Positions 46,321-58,600 of a stretch of 64,000 bases of DNA are shown here, piece by piece. Every line of letters begins with the position of its first letter. Position 1 is the first letter of the stretch. A program made the position numbers and the translations under genes. The DNA lies in the NCBI GenBank assembly GCA_963678705.1, contig OY783208.1, forward strand, positions 4,030,001-4,094,000, in the 5' to 3' direction. This DNA is from Panorpa germanica (Eukaryota; Arthropoda; Insecta; Mecoptera; Panorpidae). Under the pieces are notes generated by a model. That model worked only from the letters and a program-made list of their open reading frames with translations, did not search any database and had not been told where the DNA came from.

Positions 46321-46712
46321 ATGACTAACAGGAAAGAGAAAACGCAGTGTGTCTCATGGTTTATAGAGACAAAATCTGTTTCCCAGACTCAGTTAAATTA
46401 TAAAAGCATTTATGGGAAAGATCCACCATCAGAATCGCTGATTCTCAAGTGGCACAAAACTTTTGTAGAAGCAGGAACATTTGCAGATAAAGATGAATAA
46501 AAAATTGCAGATGAAAACGACGCAATTTGCACAGGTTGTTATAAATAAAAATAGTTGATTTTTTAAAATACAAATAACGTTTTTACTTTTATGTTTTAGA
46601 TATTAAACAGGAAATTATTACCGAGGATGCATGTTCTAGAGAGGATCAGGATGAATCACTGGATTCTCCTAACGCAGAAACATCTACAAGAATTAAAATT
46701 GAAGGTTTCTAA
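46321..46712 (+). pseudogene. Second HTH (DUF4817-like) gene copy with a premature stop
   Basis: Exons 46321-46534 and 46600-46712 correspond to 7223-7436 and 7502-7614. The HTH domain is intact (one E to D change, YGKDPPSES), but a TCA codon has become TAA at 46498-46500, ending the protein after 59 residues, before the splice junction. All acidic, psi-K-x-E-bearing tails are thereby lost. A short HTH-only peptide could still be made. Confidence 0.65.
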
Positions 46713-46807
46713 AATAAGATATCCTCTCATCCTAAAATAACACCTCAGGATTGAGATTTTTCAAACTTTGCCACTAGAAATGAAACTTTACTTGACATAT
46801 ATTATCA

Positions 46808-47441
46808 TCATGTGTCCTCATTTTTTAGTGGTCGATTTTTCAATTTTTGATTGAAATTGATGGTAATAAATGTGTATTGGCGTGTCTATTTTATTAAATA
46901 TCTAAATGTTGACGAAGATATAGCAATTAAAAGTTTTACTTGTAGTTTTAGCGCTAGAAATGGTCGGCCATATTTGTATGACGTGAAATGCATTTTAACG
47001 TCAGTTATTTGTTGAGTAGGTCAGTGCTGTGGTAATGTTTTGTAGCTGTTGGTAGTCGAATAATCAAGTCAAATTAAAGAATAATAAGTTTTTATTTTAT
47101 TTAACCCTGCTAAGGCGGACATAATATTGAAATTTGATTGTTCCTTGAAATAGCTGTAAATAATATTTGATATTTTGATATATAAATACATATAGCAGAG
47201 ATTTATGAGCTGTAAGATTGGTAACCTTACACAAGAATTGTGATGTCACATGCATTTGGAATGTGTACCACGTTGAATCCCTTTAATAATTAAAGAGACA
47301 AAATGACTTTTTTAATTATTAATATCTCTTAACATATAAGGAGTTATTAAAAAATATTTGGACATTTGAGGTTCTAGTAACCCACTTTATCAATATGTAG
47401 CACAGTTTTATAGAAATTAAGACATAGGACACAAGGCCATT
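46808..47441 (+). mobile_element. MITE copy of the AATGGGCT family
   Basis: Same insertion as 7726-8373, with the first bases of the left terminal repeat lost (atcatgtgtcctcat). Ends ggacacaaggccatt. Confidence 0.62.
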
Positions 47442-48070
47442 AAATTTCTATAAAAGTGCACTGTATGTTGATAAACTTGCCTATCAAAACCTCAAATATA
47501 CAATTATTTTTATTCAATTCGCAATATTATAGAAGTTATTAACGATTGAAATAATCATTGCTTCCTCACTACCTTTTACCATCACTTTTAAACAAGAGAA
47601 GTGCAAAAGAGATGCAGAATTAAACGTCAAAGCTATAGCAGCTGTTGCGTCGACCCATAATGTTTCAATATAATGTCGTGATGTAAAACGAAAAATAAAT
47701 AACATTATTTCAGGAATATTACGCAGAAAACTTTAAATAGATATATCTCCGTCAATTTTTGGATATTTAATCAAATAAAAACGACAATATACGTTTATTA
47801 ACTAATATTTCAATAAATAATTAAAATATCGATCCGTAAAAATGAGTTCACAACCCAGTTGTGCCAGTTATATTGCCTTTATCAAATTGAACTAACATGA
47901 AATTAAATATAAGTCATTTTCTACTTCCCATAAATATTTATTCTTCTTCTCTTGTCGACCACTATATTGTCAAGTTTGTTTCATTTTTAACTCCGTGGTT
48001 TTCTTTAGCATCTTAGCTATTAATATTTCTGTAGTTCTTTTAATTATAGTAGCACTGCCCTTTGTTTTAG

Positions 48071-48273
48071 AGCCCTCTGACGACGAAGATGTCAAAAATG
48101 ATTTGGTAGGTCAGTCTTCATATACTCAGGATGAAATACATTTATATCCAGTAGAGATTAAACAAGAAATCAAAATGGAAGATAATGCAGATGAATATTC
48201 AGAAGAGGCTGATATCAATAAGGATGACATTGCTGAGGACCAAGAAATAAGACAATTGGAAATATGTTCATAG
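48071..48273 (+). CDS. Second copy of the acidic alternative terminal exon
   Basis: Identical reading to 9002-9204 (PSDDEDVKND to QLEICS), same acceptor ctttgttttag ending at 48070. Being open after duplication is weak evidence of use because little divergence has accumulated. Confidence 0.35.
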
Positions 48274-48440
48274 TTTGCATTTCTTTTATAGTGAAGAGTC
48301 GCTATATTCAATAACAAATTTTAAATTTGTTGCACATTCTGTGATTAATTCTGTGATAAAAAAGGCTTGTGCACTATGAAAACTGTTCAATCCTATATTA
48401 TAAGTTCCAGGTGTATATTTATGATCTTATATTCTTATAT

Positions 48441-49684
48441 GTTTGGTACTGAATTTTGTATGGTAGCTCGAAAACGGCCCCAGGGAAGTTTTTGAAAATT
48501 TCCTATTTCGTAGAAAATTTTTTTAAGACTTTTGGCGTCTCCGTAATTTTCCCTGATTATCCTGGAAATCCGTAATTTTCGAAAAACTGGAAAAAAGTGG
48601 TCCCTTTTTTGCTGTATTATCTTTAATTCGTAAAAGATAGAAAGTTGAAATTTTGCATGTGTATTACGGTATTAAATGTGAATGTATTTCAAAATTTTAT
48701 AAAAGGGGCACCGTGAAAATTAGAGGGTCCGGTAGGAAACTTTGAAAAATAGCTCAAATTTTGAATTTTGTAATAATTGAATATCATATTAAAAAAAAAA
48801 TTATTTGGGGTCACGGCGGCAGTTTTTGACGAGGGTAAAAAATGTACTAGAAAGTTGAAATTTTGTATGTATTTTAATTTTGGTACCTCATTTACAAATC
48901 GAAAAAAAAAATTTTAAAAAAAGTTTGTCAAATATTTATTATTTGTATTTATATGCGAAATTTATATAGAACGAGTTTAATATTTCAATTCAAAAATGGA
49001 ATTAAAATTTGAAATGAAATTTAATTCAGATATAAAGGACAGTCGTCGCTTGCGACGGGGGTAAATTCTAGTATAGTGATACTTGCGTTCTTCTTAATGC
49101 GTGTGATCTGAATTCAACAAAATAATTCGTAATTTCATTTTCAAATTGAAATATTTAACTCGTTCTTTATTTAAATAATTTTTCATATAAACTGATTAAA
49201 AAAAAATATATTTTTTTTTTAATAATCATAATTTGAACAACTTTTTTTCATAATTTGGAATTTTTTTTTTGATTTGTAAAGTATGTATTCAGGTTAGCCT
49301 ATATACAAAATTTCAACTTTATAGCACAATTTTTACAGGCGGAAAAAATCGTCGCCGTGCTCCCAAACAAAATTTTGATTTTCTTTTTGTTAATAATATA
49401 TTACACAATCCAAAATATGAACTTTTTCCAAAGTTCCCTACGGGGCCCACTAATTTTCTTAACGCCCCCTTTTTCAATTTTCGAATAATGTTAGTATTGA
49501 CGACAAGTTATAGAGCAAAAAGGTGCCGTTGTTTTTTCCAGTTTTCCAAAAATTACGGAAAGTTTCCAGAAAATTCAAGGAAAAATTCGAAGACGCCAAA
49601 AGTCTTGAATTTTTTTCTCTACGAAATAGGAAATTTTCAAAATCAAGCCGTTTTCGAGCCACCATACAAAATTCAGTATCAAAC
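48441..49684. mobile_element. Second copy of the inverted Helitron-like dimer
   Basis: Hairpin and CTAG (49068-49071) are preserved at the centre. The arms are about 631 and 613 bp and differ from 9372-10615 by small indels. Confidence 0.52.
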
Positions 49685-49755
49685 ATATGAACAAGTCAAA
49701 GTTGGTTACCAGGACCTCAATGTCCATATATTTTTTAACAACTCCCTATATTTTC

Positions 49756-50312
49756 AATGGGCTTGTGTCCTCATTTTTTAGTGGTCGATTTTTCAATTGT
49801 TGATTGAAATTGATGTTAATAAATGTGTATTGGCGTGTCTACTTTATTAAATATCTAAATGTTGACGGAGATATAGCAATTAAAAGTTTGAATTGTAGTT
49901 TTAGTGCTATAAATGGTCGACCATATTTGTATGACAGTTATTTGTTGAGAATGTTTTGTAGCTGTTGATAGTCGAAATAATCAAGTCAAATCAAAGAATA
50001 ATAAGTTTTTATTTTATTTAACCCTGCTAAGGCAGACATAATATTGAAATTTGATTGTTTCTTGAAATAGCTGTAAATAATATTTGATATTTTGATATAT
50101 AAATACATATAGCAGAGATTTATGAGCTGTAAGGTTGGCAGCGGTTGTGATGTCACATGCACTTGGAATGTGTACAACGTTGAATCCCTTTAATAATTAA
50201 AGAGACAAAATGACTTTTTTAATTGTTAATATCTGCTAACATATAAGGAGTTATTAAAAAATATTTGGACATTTGAGGTTCTAGTAACCCACTTTATCAA
50301 TATGTAGTACAC
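49756..50312 (+). mobile_element. MITE copy of the AATGGGCT family, right end lost
   Basis: Starts aatgggcttgtgtcctcat; truncated exactly as 10687-11241. Confidence 0.6.
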
Positions 50313-50519
50313 GACTTTATTCAGTTCTATTTTAACGACACATAAACACAGTTGCTTTTGAGATTTTTAAATATTTAAAATGTTAAATTGTTAATGACGA
50401 TTTTCTACTATTGTTAGCAGTTTTTATAGTGCTGTGGCCTCATATATGTCGACTACATTACTGTCTAAATTGTTGCATATTAAGAGGTAATTAATTTTAT
50501 ATTTTGTTTTATATTTCAG

Positions 50520-50569
50520 GCGCAGCTGAGCAATACCGTTTTCCACTTGCTATTGTAGTAGAAAATTGA
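50520..50569 (+). CDS. Second copy of the short terminal exon
   Basis: Acceptor ttttatatttcag followed by the phase-1 reading GAAEQYRFPLAIVVEN and a TGA, as at 11451-11500. Unproven. Confidence 0.28.
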
Positions 50570-51859
50570 AAAGTCAAAGCTTTCTAAATTAAAAAACTAA
50601 ACTACCTAAAAACTAATTAAAACAATATTCAGTGTAATAACATTTTTGTAGCAACTTGTTTAAAATTACAACAAAAATAATTATATTTCATATTATAATT
50701 TATAGCACATAGCATTTATTACAATATATCGAACAACAAGCGTAAGATTATATAAACAAAATGAAAGAACAGGATAATATAACTGCAGGTAAATTAAAAT
50801 TTGTAAAATAAAGGAATGTAGTACTATGAAGACCGTAATCTTGTGAGTTTTGTACAAAATTTTAGGGCCCTAGAAATACCTACTTTATCAGCTGTTGAAA
50901 TAAAAATTAAAAAAGACATTGCAGCTCTACTAAGTGTTCTAGTAGATGCATTGAATTATTTGAAGGGGTTTCATTATAACCGTTGAATAATATTACAATC
51001 ATGATAATCCTGATTTTAAGATTTAAAGTGAAGCAGCCTACTTAATGTTTCAAGTCTGTTGACGACGGGGTGCCAAATTTCTACACTTTCTCTAGGATTA
51101 TATAAATAAAAGTAGCCCCTTTAAAACTTCAACAGTATTGAAATCAGTTTTCTGTATGATGTCGAAATTATCGAAATTAATAATATTTTTTCACAAAAAT
51201 CGCAATATAACATAAACTTGATGGAATGTACGACCCAGCTGTAAGTAGTAAATGACATAACACACACACTCTCGTATGCGTCTCTGTTGTATAAAACAGA
51301 CTTAATAAAAATAATTAGATATTTGAGGTTATGTTAGTCAACTTTATCAAAATATTGTGCAGTTTTATAGAAATGAAGACATGGCTCATCGAAAATACAC
51401 TGAAATAAGAAATATACAATTTATAACAATTTTAATTATTTATTTATTAAATTATATATTTATTAATCTTATAATATAAAACAAATTATTTATAATTAAA
51501 AACAAGATGAAGAGTTTCATATGGGTTCACCAGTTTGTTTTACACGCTATCCTAGTGCTTAATAGTGCATCATTCCCAGATACTGTTTTAATTTTATTTT
51601 TAGTGTTAAGCCTCATTGCCACTCACTGTTTTTATTTAATAATTTAATCTAAATTTCAGGTTAGGCATTCCTTATCACATTCGTGTTTTAATTTGAGGTT
51701 ATTTAATTTAGTTGGTGCGCATGCGTCGTTAGTAATATAAATTTTGACAGTTCGATAGAATGTGGAATAATTAAAATTGCTGTTTTTTATAACAATTAGT
51801 AATAGAAATTGTTTTCACTTGTTCATTTTTGAAAACAGACATTGAATTTTATATTATGA
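50570..51859. repeat. Non-coding block shared with S1
   Basis: Matches 11501-12798. No gene seen. Confidence 0.6.
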
Positions 51860-52535
51860 CTAGAGTTTACCCCCGTCCCAAAGCGACGTCTTCCTAGTGT
51901 GTATAGTTTAAATTCAATAAAATAATTCGTAATTTCATTTCAAATTTTAATTCCATTTTTAAATTGAAATATTTAACTCGTTGTATAATCATTTTACATA
52001 TAACAACAAATAATTTTTCACACAAACTGACAAAGAAAATTACATTTTTTTGACTAAATATAAAATATTTTCAATTTATTCGTCATTTGACCTTTTTTTT
52101 CAAAATTTAAGATTTTCTTTTTCGGTTTGTAAATTAGGTGCCAAAGTTAGCACATAAACAAAATTTTAACTTTCTAGCACAATTTTTACCTTTTTGAGCA
52201 AAAACCGCCTCCGTGCCCCAAAATATATTTTTTTAATTTTGAATATGATATTTAGTTATTACACAGTCCAAAATTTGAGCTTTCTCCATAGTTCCCTACC
52301 GTGCCCCCCAATTTTCTGGACGCCCCTTTTATTAATTTTTGAGTTTTTATATTTTAAAATATGATTGCATTGAATAGCGTAATACACAGGCAAAATTACA
52401 ACTTTCTACCTTTTACGGATTAAAAGTGATGTAGCAAAAAGAAACCATTTCTTTTCGCAGTTTTTTCAAAATTATAGGTTTCCAGGAAATTGAGACAAGG
52501 ATTCATGAAACCGTTTTCGAGCCATCATACAAAAA
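51860..52535 (-). mobile_element. Helitron-like element
   Basis: CTAG at 51860-51863, with the spacer and a weakened hairpin (gcgac against gtccc arms); otherwise as 12799-13505. It follows the stop of ZNF-A6. Confidence 0.52.
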
Positions 52536-52673
52536 TAACTAAAAAACATGTAAGAAAAAAACATATAAATTTGGAACATTATAACATACGATCATTTAGC
52601 ATAAAACTTAGAATTAGAACATAAAATTAGATTGATAAGCATAAAAACTTGGAAATGTTTTATCCCATTATTC

Positions 52674-55600
52674 TCATGAAAAAGAATTAACGGCTAAATG
52701 AGACTTTTTATGTCGTTTTAAAGCACTTGACCTTGAAAACGTTTTCTCACAAATGTCACATGAAAAAGGTTTAACGTCTAAATGCGTCTTTTTATGTTCC
52801 TTTAAAGACCTTGAACTTGAAAACGTTTTGTTACAAATGTCACATGAAAAATGATTAACGTCTAAATGCGTCTTTTTATGTTCCTTTAAATACCTTGAAC
52901 ATGAAAACGTTTTGTTACAAATGTCACATGAAAAAGGATTAACGTCTAAATGCGTCTTTTTATGTTCCTTTAAAGACCTTGAACTTGAAAACGTTTTGTT
53001 ACAAATGTCACATGAAAAAGGATTAACGTCTAAATGCGTCTTTTTATGTTCCTTTAAATACCTTGAACATGAAAACGTTTTGTTACAAATGTCACATGAA
53101 AAATGATTAACGTCTAAATGCGTCTTTTTATGTTCCTTTAAATACCTTGAACATGAAAACGTTTTGTTACAAATGTCACATGAAAAAGGATTAACGTCTA
53201 AATGCGTCTTTTTATGTTCCTTTAAAGACCTTGAACTTGAAAACGTTTTGTTACAAATGTCACATGAAAAAGGATTAACGTCTAAATGCGTCTTTTTATG
53301 TTCCTTTAAAGACCTTGAACTTGAAAACGTTTTGTTACAAATGTCACATGAAAAAGGATTAACGTCTAAATGCGTCTTTTTATGTTCCTTTAAATACCTT
53401 GAACATGAAAACGTTTTGTTACAAATGTCACATGAAAAAGGATTAACGTCTAAATGCGTCTTTTTATGTTCCTTTAAAGACCTTGAACTTGAAAACGTTT
53501 TGTTACAAATGTCACATGAAAAAGGTTTAACGTCTAAATGCGTCTTTTTATGTTCCTTTAAAGACCTTGAACATGAAAACGTTTTGTTACAAATGTCACA
53601 TGAAAAAGGATTAACGTCTAAATGCGTCTTTTTATGTTCCTTTAAATACCTTGAACATGAAAACGTTTTGTTACAAATGTCACATGAAAAAGGATTAACG
53701 TCTAAATGCGTCTTTTTATGTCGACTTAAAGTACTTGACCATGAAAACGTTTTTTTACAAATGTCACATGAAAAATGATTAACGTCTAAATGCGTCTTTT
53801 TATGTTCCTTTAAATACCTTGAACATGAAAACGTTTTGTTACAAATGTCACATGAAAAATGATTAACGTCTAAATGCGTCTTTTTATGTTCCTTTAAATA
53901 CCTTGAACATGAAAACGTTTTGTTACAAATGTCACATGAAAAAGGATTAACGTCTAAATGCGTCTTTTTATGTTCCTTTAAATACCTTGAACATGAAAAC
54001 GTTTTGTTACAAATGTCACATGAAAAAGGATTAACGTCTAAATGCGTCTTTTTATGTTCCTTTAAATACCTTGAACATGAAAACGTTTTGTTACAAATGT
54101 CACATGAAAAATGATTAACGTCTAAATGCGTCTTTTTATGTTCCTTTAAATACCTTGAACATGAAAACGTTTTGTTACAAATGTCACATGAAAAAGGATT
54201 AACGTCTAAATGCGTCTTTTTATGTCGACTTAAAGTACTTGACCATGAAAACGTTTTTTTACAAATGTCACATGAAAAATGATTAACGTCTAAATGCGTC
54301 TTTTTATGTTCCTTTAAATACCTTGAACATGAAAACGTTTTGTTACAAATGTCACATGAAAAATGATTAACGTCTAAATGCGTCTTTTTATGTTCCTTTA
54401 AATACCTTGAACATGAAAACGTTTTGTTACAAATGTCACATGAAAAAGGATTAACGTCTAAATGCGTCTTTTTATGTTCCTTTAAATACCTTGAACATGA
54501 AAACGTTTTGTTACAAATGTCACATGAAAAAGGATTAACGTCTAAATGCGTCTTTTTATGTTCCTTTAAATACCTTGAACATGAAAACGTTTTTTTACAA
54601 ATGTCACATGAAAAAGGATTAACGTCTAAATGCGTCTTTTTATGTTCCTTTAAATACCTTGAACATGAAAACGTTTTGTTACAAATGTCACATGAAAAAG
54701 GATTAACGTCTAAATGCGTCTTTTTATGTCGACTTAAAGTACTTGACCATGAAAACGTTTTTTTACAAATGTCACATGAAAAATGATTAACGTCTAAATG
54801 CGTCTTTTTATGTTCCTTTAAATACCTTGAACATGAAAACGTTTTGTTACAAATGTCACATGAAAAATGATTAACGTCTAAATGCGTCTTTTTATGTTCC
54901 TTTAAATACCTTGAACATGAAAACGTTTTGTTACAAATGTCACATGAAAAAGGATTAACGTCTAAATGCGTCTTTTTATGTTCCTTTAAATACCTTGAAC
55001 ATGAAAACGTTTTGTTACAAATGTCACATGAAAAAGGATTAACGTCTAAATGCGTCTTTTTATGTTCCTTTAAATACCTTGAACATGAAAACGTTTTGTT
55101 ACAAATGTCACATGAAAAAGGATTAACGTCTAAATGCGTCTTTTTATGTTCCTTTAAATACCTTGAACATGAAAACGTTTTGTTACAAATGTCACATGAA
55201 AAAGGATTAACGTCTAAATGCGTCTTTTTATGTTCCTTTAAATACCTTGAACATGAAAACGTTTTGTTACAAATGTCACATGAAAAAGGATTAACGTCTA
55301 AATGCGTCTTTTTATGTTCCTTTAAATACCTTGAACATGAAAACGTTTTGTTACAAATGTCACATGAAAAAGGATTAACGTCTAAATGCGTCTTTTTATG
55401 TTCCTTTAAATACCTTGAACATGAAAACGTTTTGTTACAAATGTCACATGAAAAAGGATTAACGTCTAAATGCGTCTTTTTATGTCGACTTAAAGTACTT
55501 GACCATGAAAACGTTTTTTTACAAATGTCACATGAAAAATGATTAACGTCTAAATGCGTCTTTTTATGTTCCTTTAAATACCTTGAACATGAAAACGTTT

Positions 55601-58600
55601 TGTTACAAATATCACATGAAAAAGGATTAACGTCTAAATGCGTCTTTTTATGTCGACTTAAAGTACTTGACCATGAAAACGTTTTTTTACAAATGTCACA
55701 TGAAAAATGATTAACGTCTAAATGCGTCTTTTTATGTTCCTTTAAATACCTTGAACATGAAAACGTTTTGTTACAAATGTCACATGAAAAATGATTAACG
55801 TCTAAATGCGTCTTTTTATGTTCCTTTAAATACCTTGAACATGAAAACGTTTTGTTACAAATGTCACATGAAAAAGGATTAACGTCTAAATGCGTCTTTT
55901 TATGTTCCTTTAAATACCTTGAACATGAAAACGTTTTGTTACAAATGTCACATGAAAAAGGATTAACGTCTAAATGCGTCTTTTTATGTTCCTTTAAATA
56001 CCTTGAACATGAAAACGTTTTGTTACAAATGTCACATGAAAAAGGATTAACGTCTAAATGCGTCTTTTTATGTTCCTTTAAATACCTTGAACATGAAAAC
56101 GTTTTGTTACAAATGTCACATGAAAAAGGATTAACGTCTAAATGCGTCTTTTTATGTTCCTTTAAATACCTTGAACATGAAAACGTTTTGTTACAAATGT
56201 CACATGAAAAAGGATTAACGTCTAAATGCGTCTTTTTATGTTCCTTTAAATACCTTGAACATGAAAACGTTTTGTTACAAATGTCACATGAAAAAGGATT
56301 AACGTCTAAATGCGTCTTTTTATGTTCCTTTAAATACCTTGAACATGAAAACGTTTTGTTACAAATGTCACATGAAAAAGGATTAACGTCTAAATGCGTC
56401 TTTTTATGTTCCTTTAAATACCTTGAACATGAAAACGTTTTGTTACAAATGTCACATGAAAAAGGATTAACGTCTAAATGCGTCTTTTTATGTTCCTTTA
56501 AATACCTTGAACATGAAAACGTTTTGTTACAAATGTCACATGAAAAAGGATTAACGTCTAAATGCGTCTTTTTATGTTCCTTTAAATACCTTGAACATGA
56601 AAACGTTTTGTTACAAATGTCACATGAAAAAGGATTAACGTCTAAATGCGTCTTTTTATGTTCCTTTAAATACCTTGAACATGAAAACGTTTTGTTACAA
56701 ATGTCACATGAAAAAGGATTAACGTCTAAATGCGTCTTTTTATGTTCCTTTAAATACCTTGAACATGAAAACGTTTTGTTACAAATGTCACATGAAAAAG
56801 GATTAACGTCTAAATGCGTCTTTTTATGTTCCTTTAAATACCTTGAACATGAAAACGTTTTGTTACAAATGTCACATGAAAAAGGATTAACGTCTAAATG
56901 CGTCTTTTTATGTCGACTTAAAGTACTTGACCATGAAAACGTTTTTTTACAAATGTCACATGAAAAATGATTAACGTCTAAATGCGTCTTTTTATGTTCC
57001 TTTAAATACCTTGAACATGAAAACGTTTTGTTACAAATGTCACATGAAAAATGATTAACGTCTAAATGCGTCTTTTTATGTTCCTTTAAATACCTTGAAC
57101 ATGAAAACGTTTTGTTACAAATGTCACATGAAAAAGGATTAACGTCTAAATGCGTCTTTTTATGTTCCTTTAAATACCTTGAACATGAAAACGTTTTGTT
57201 ACAAATGTCACATGAAAAAGGATTAACGTCTAAATGCGTCTTTTTATGTTCCTTTAAATACCTTGAACATGAAAACGTTTTGTTACAAATGTCACATGAA
57301 AAAGGATTAACGTCTAAATGCGTCTTTTTATGTTCCTTTAAATACCTTGAACATGAAAACGTTTTGTTACAAATGTCACATGAAAAAGGATTAACGTCTA
57401 AATGCGTCTTTTTATGTTCCTTTAAATACCTTGAACATGAAAACGTTTTGTTACAAATGTCACATGAAAAAGGATTAACGTCTAAATGCGTCTTTTTATG
57501 TTCCTTTAAATACCTTGAACATGAAAACGTTTTGTTACAAATGTCACATGAAAAAGGATTAACGTCTAAATGCGTCTTTTTATGTTCCTTTAAATACCTT
57601 GAACATGAAAACGTTTTGTTACAAATGTCACATGAAAAAGGATTAACGTCTAAATGCGTCTTTTTATGTTCCTTTAAATACCTTGAACATGAAAACGTTT
57701 TGTTACAAATGTCACATGAAAAAGGATTAACGTCTAAATGCGTCTTTTTATGTCGACTTAAAGTACTTGACCATGAAAACGTTTTTTTACAAATGTCACA
57801 TGAAAAAGGATTAACGTCTAAATGCGTCTTTTTATGTTCCTTTAAATACCTTGAACATGAAAACGTTTTGTTACAAATGTCACATGAAAAAGGATTAACG
57901 TCTAAATGCGTCTTTTTATGTCGACTTAAAGTACTTGACCATGAAAACGTTTTTTTACAAATGTCACATGAAAAAGGATTAACGTCTAAATGCGTCTTTT
58001 TATGTCGACTTAAAGTACTTGACCATGAAAACGTTTTTTTACAAATGTCACATGAAAAAGGATTAACGTCTAAATGCGTCTTTTTATGTCGACTTAAAGT
58101 ACTTGACCATGAAAACGTTTTTTTACAAATGTCACATGAAAAATGATTAACGTCTAAATGCGTCTTTTTATGTCGACTTAAAGTACTTGACCATGAAAAC
58201 GTTTTTTTACAAATGTCACATGAAAAATGATTAACGTCTAAATGCGTCTTTTTATGTTCCTTTAAATACCTTGAACATGAAAACGTTTTTTTACAAATGT
58301 CACATGAAAAATGATTAACGTCTAAATGCGTCTTTTTATGTTCCTTTAAATACCTTGAACATGAAAACGTTTTGTTACAAATGTCACATGAAAAAGGATT
58401 AACGTCTAAATGCGTCTTTTTATGTCGACTTAAAGTACTTGACCATGAAAACGTTTTGTTACAAATGTCACATGAAAAAGGATTAACGTCTAAATGCGTC
58501 TTTTTATGTCGACTTAAAGTACTTGACCATGAAAACGTTTTGTTACAAATGTCACATGAAAAAGGATTAACGTCTAAATGCGTCTTTTTATGTCGACTTA

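Larger units (their letters stand above)
44779..52670. repeat. Segmental duplication S2 (partner 5638-13610)
   Basis: Collinear with S1 over its whole length. Small differences include a deletion near 45345, a changed 46238-46262 stretch, a premature stop in the HTH exon and small indels in the Helitron arms. The left edge is the truncation point of ZNF-A5 and the right edge is the 3' end of the giant ZNF-A6. Confidence 0.88.

Noticed and set aside
55852-56970. Long plus-strand open frames (up to 372 codons) opposite the zinc-finger array
   Set aside because: An 84-bp unit is a multiple of three, so any frame without a stop in one unit stays open through the run. These frames end exactly where the LDVNH unit introduces TGA on that strand. 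They are shadows of the finger coding.
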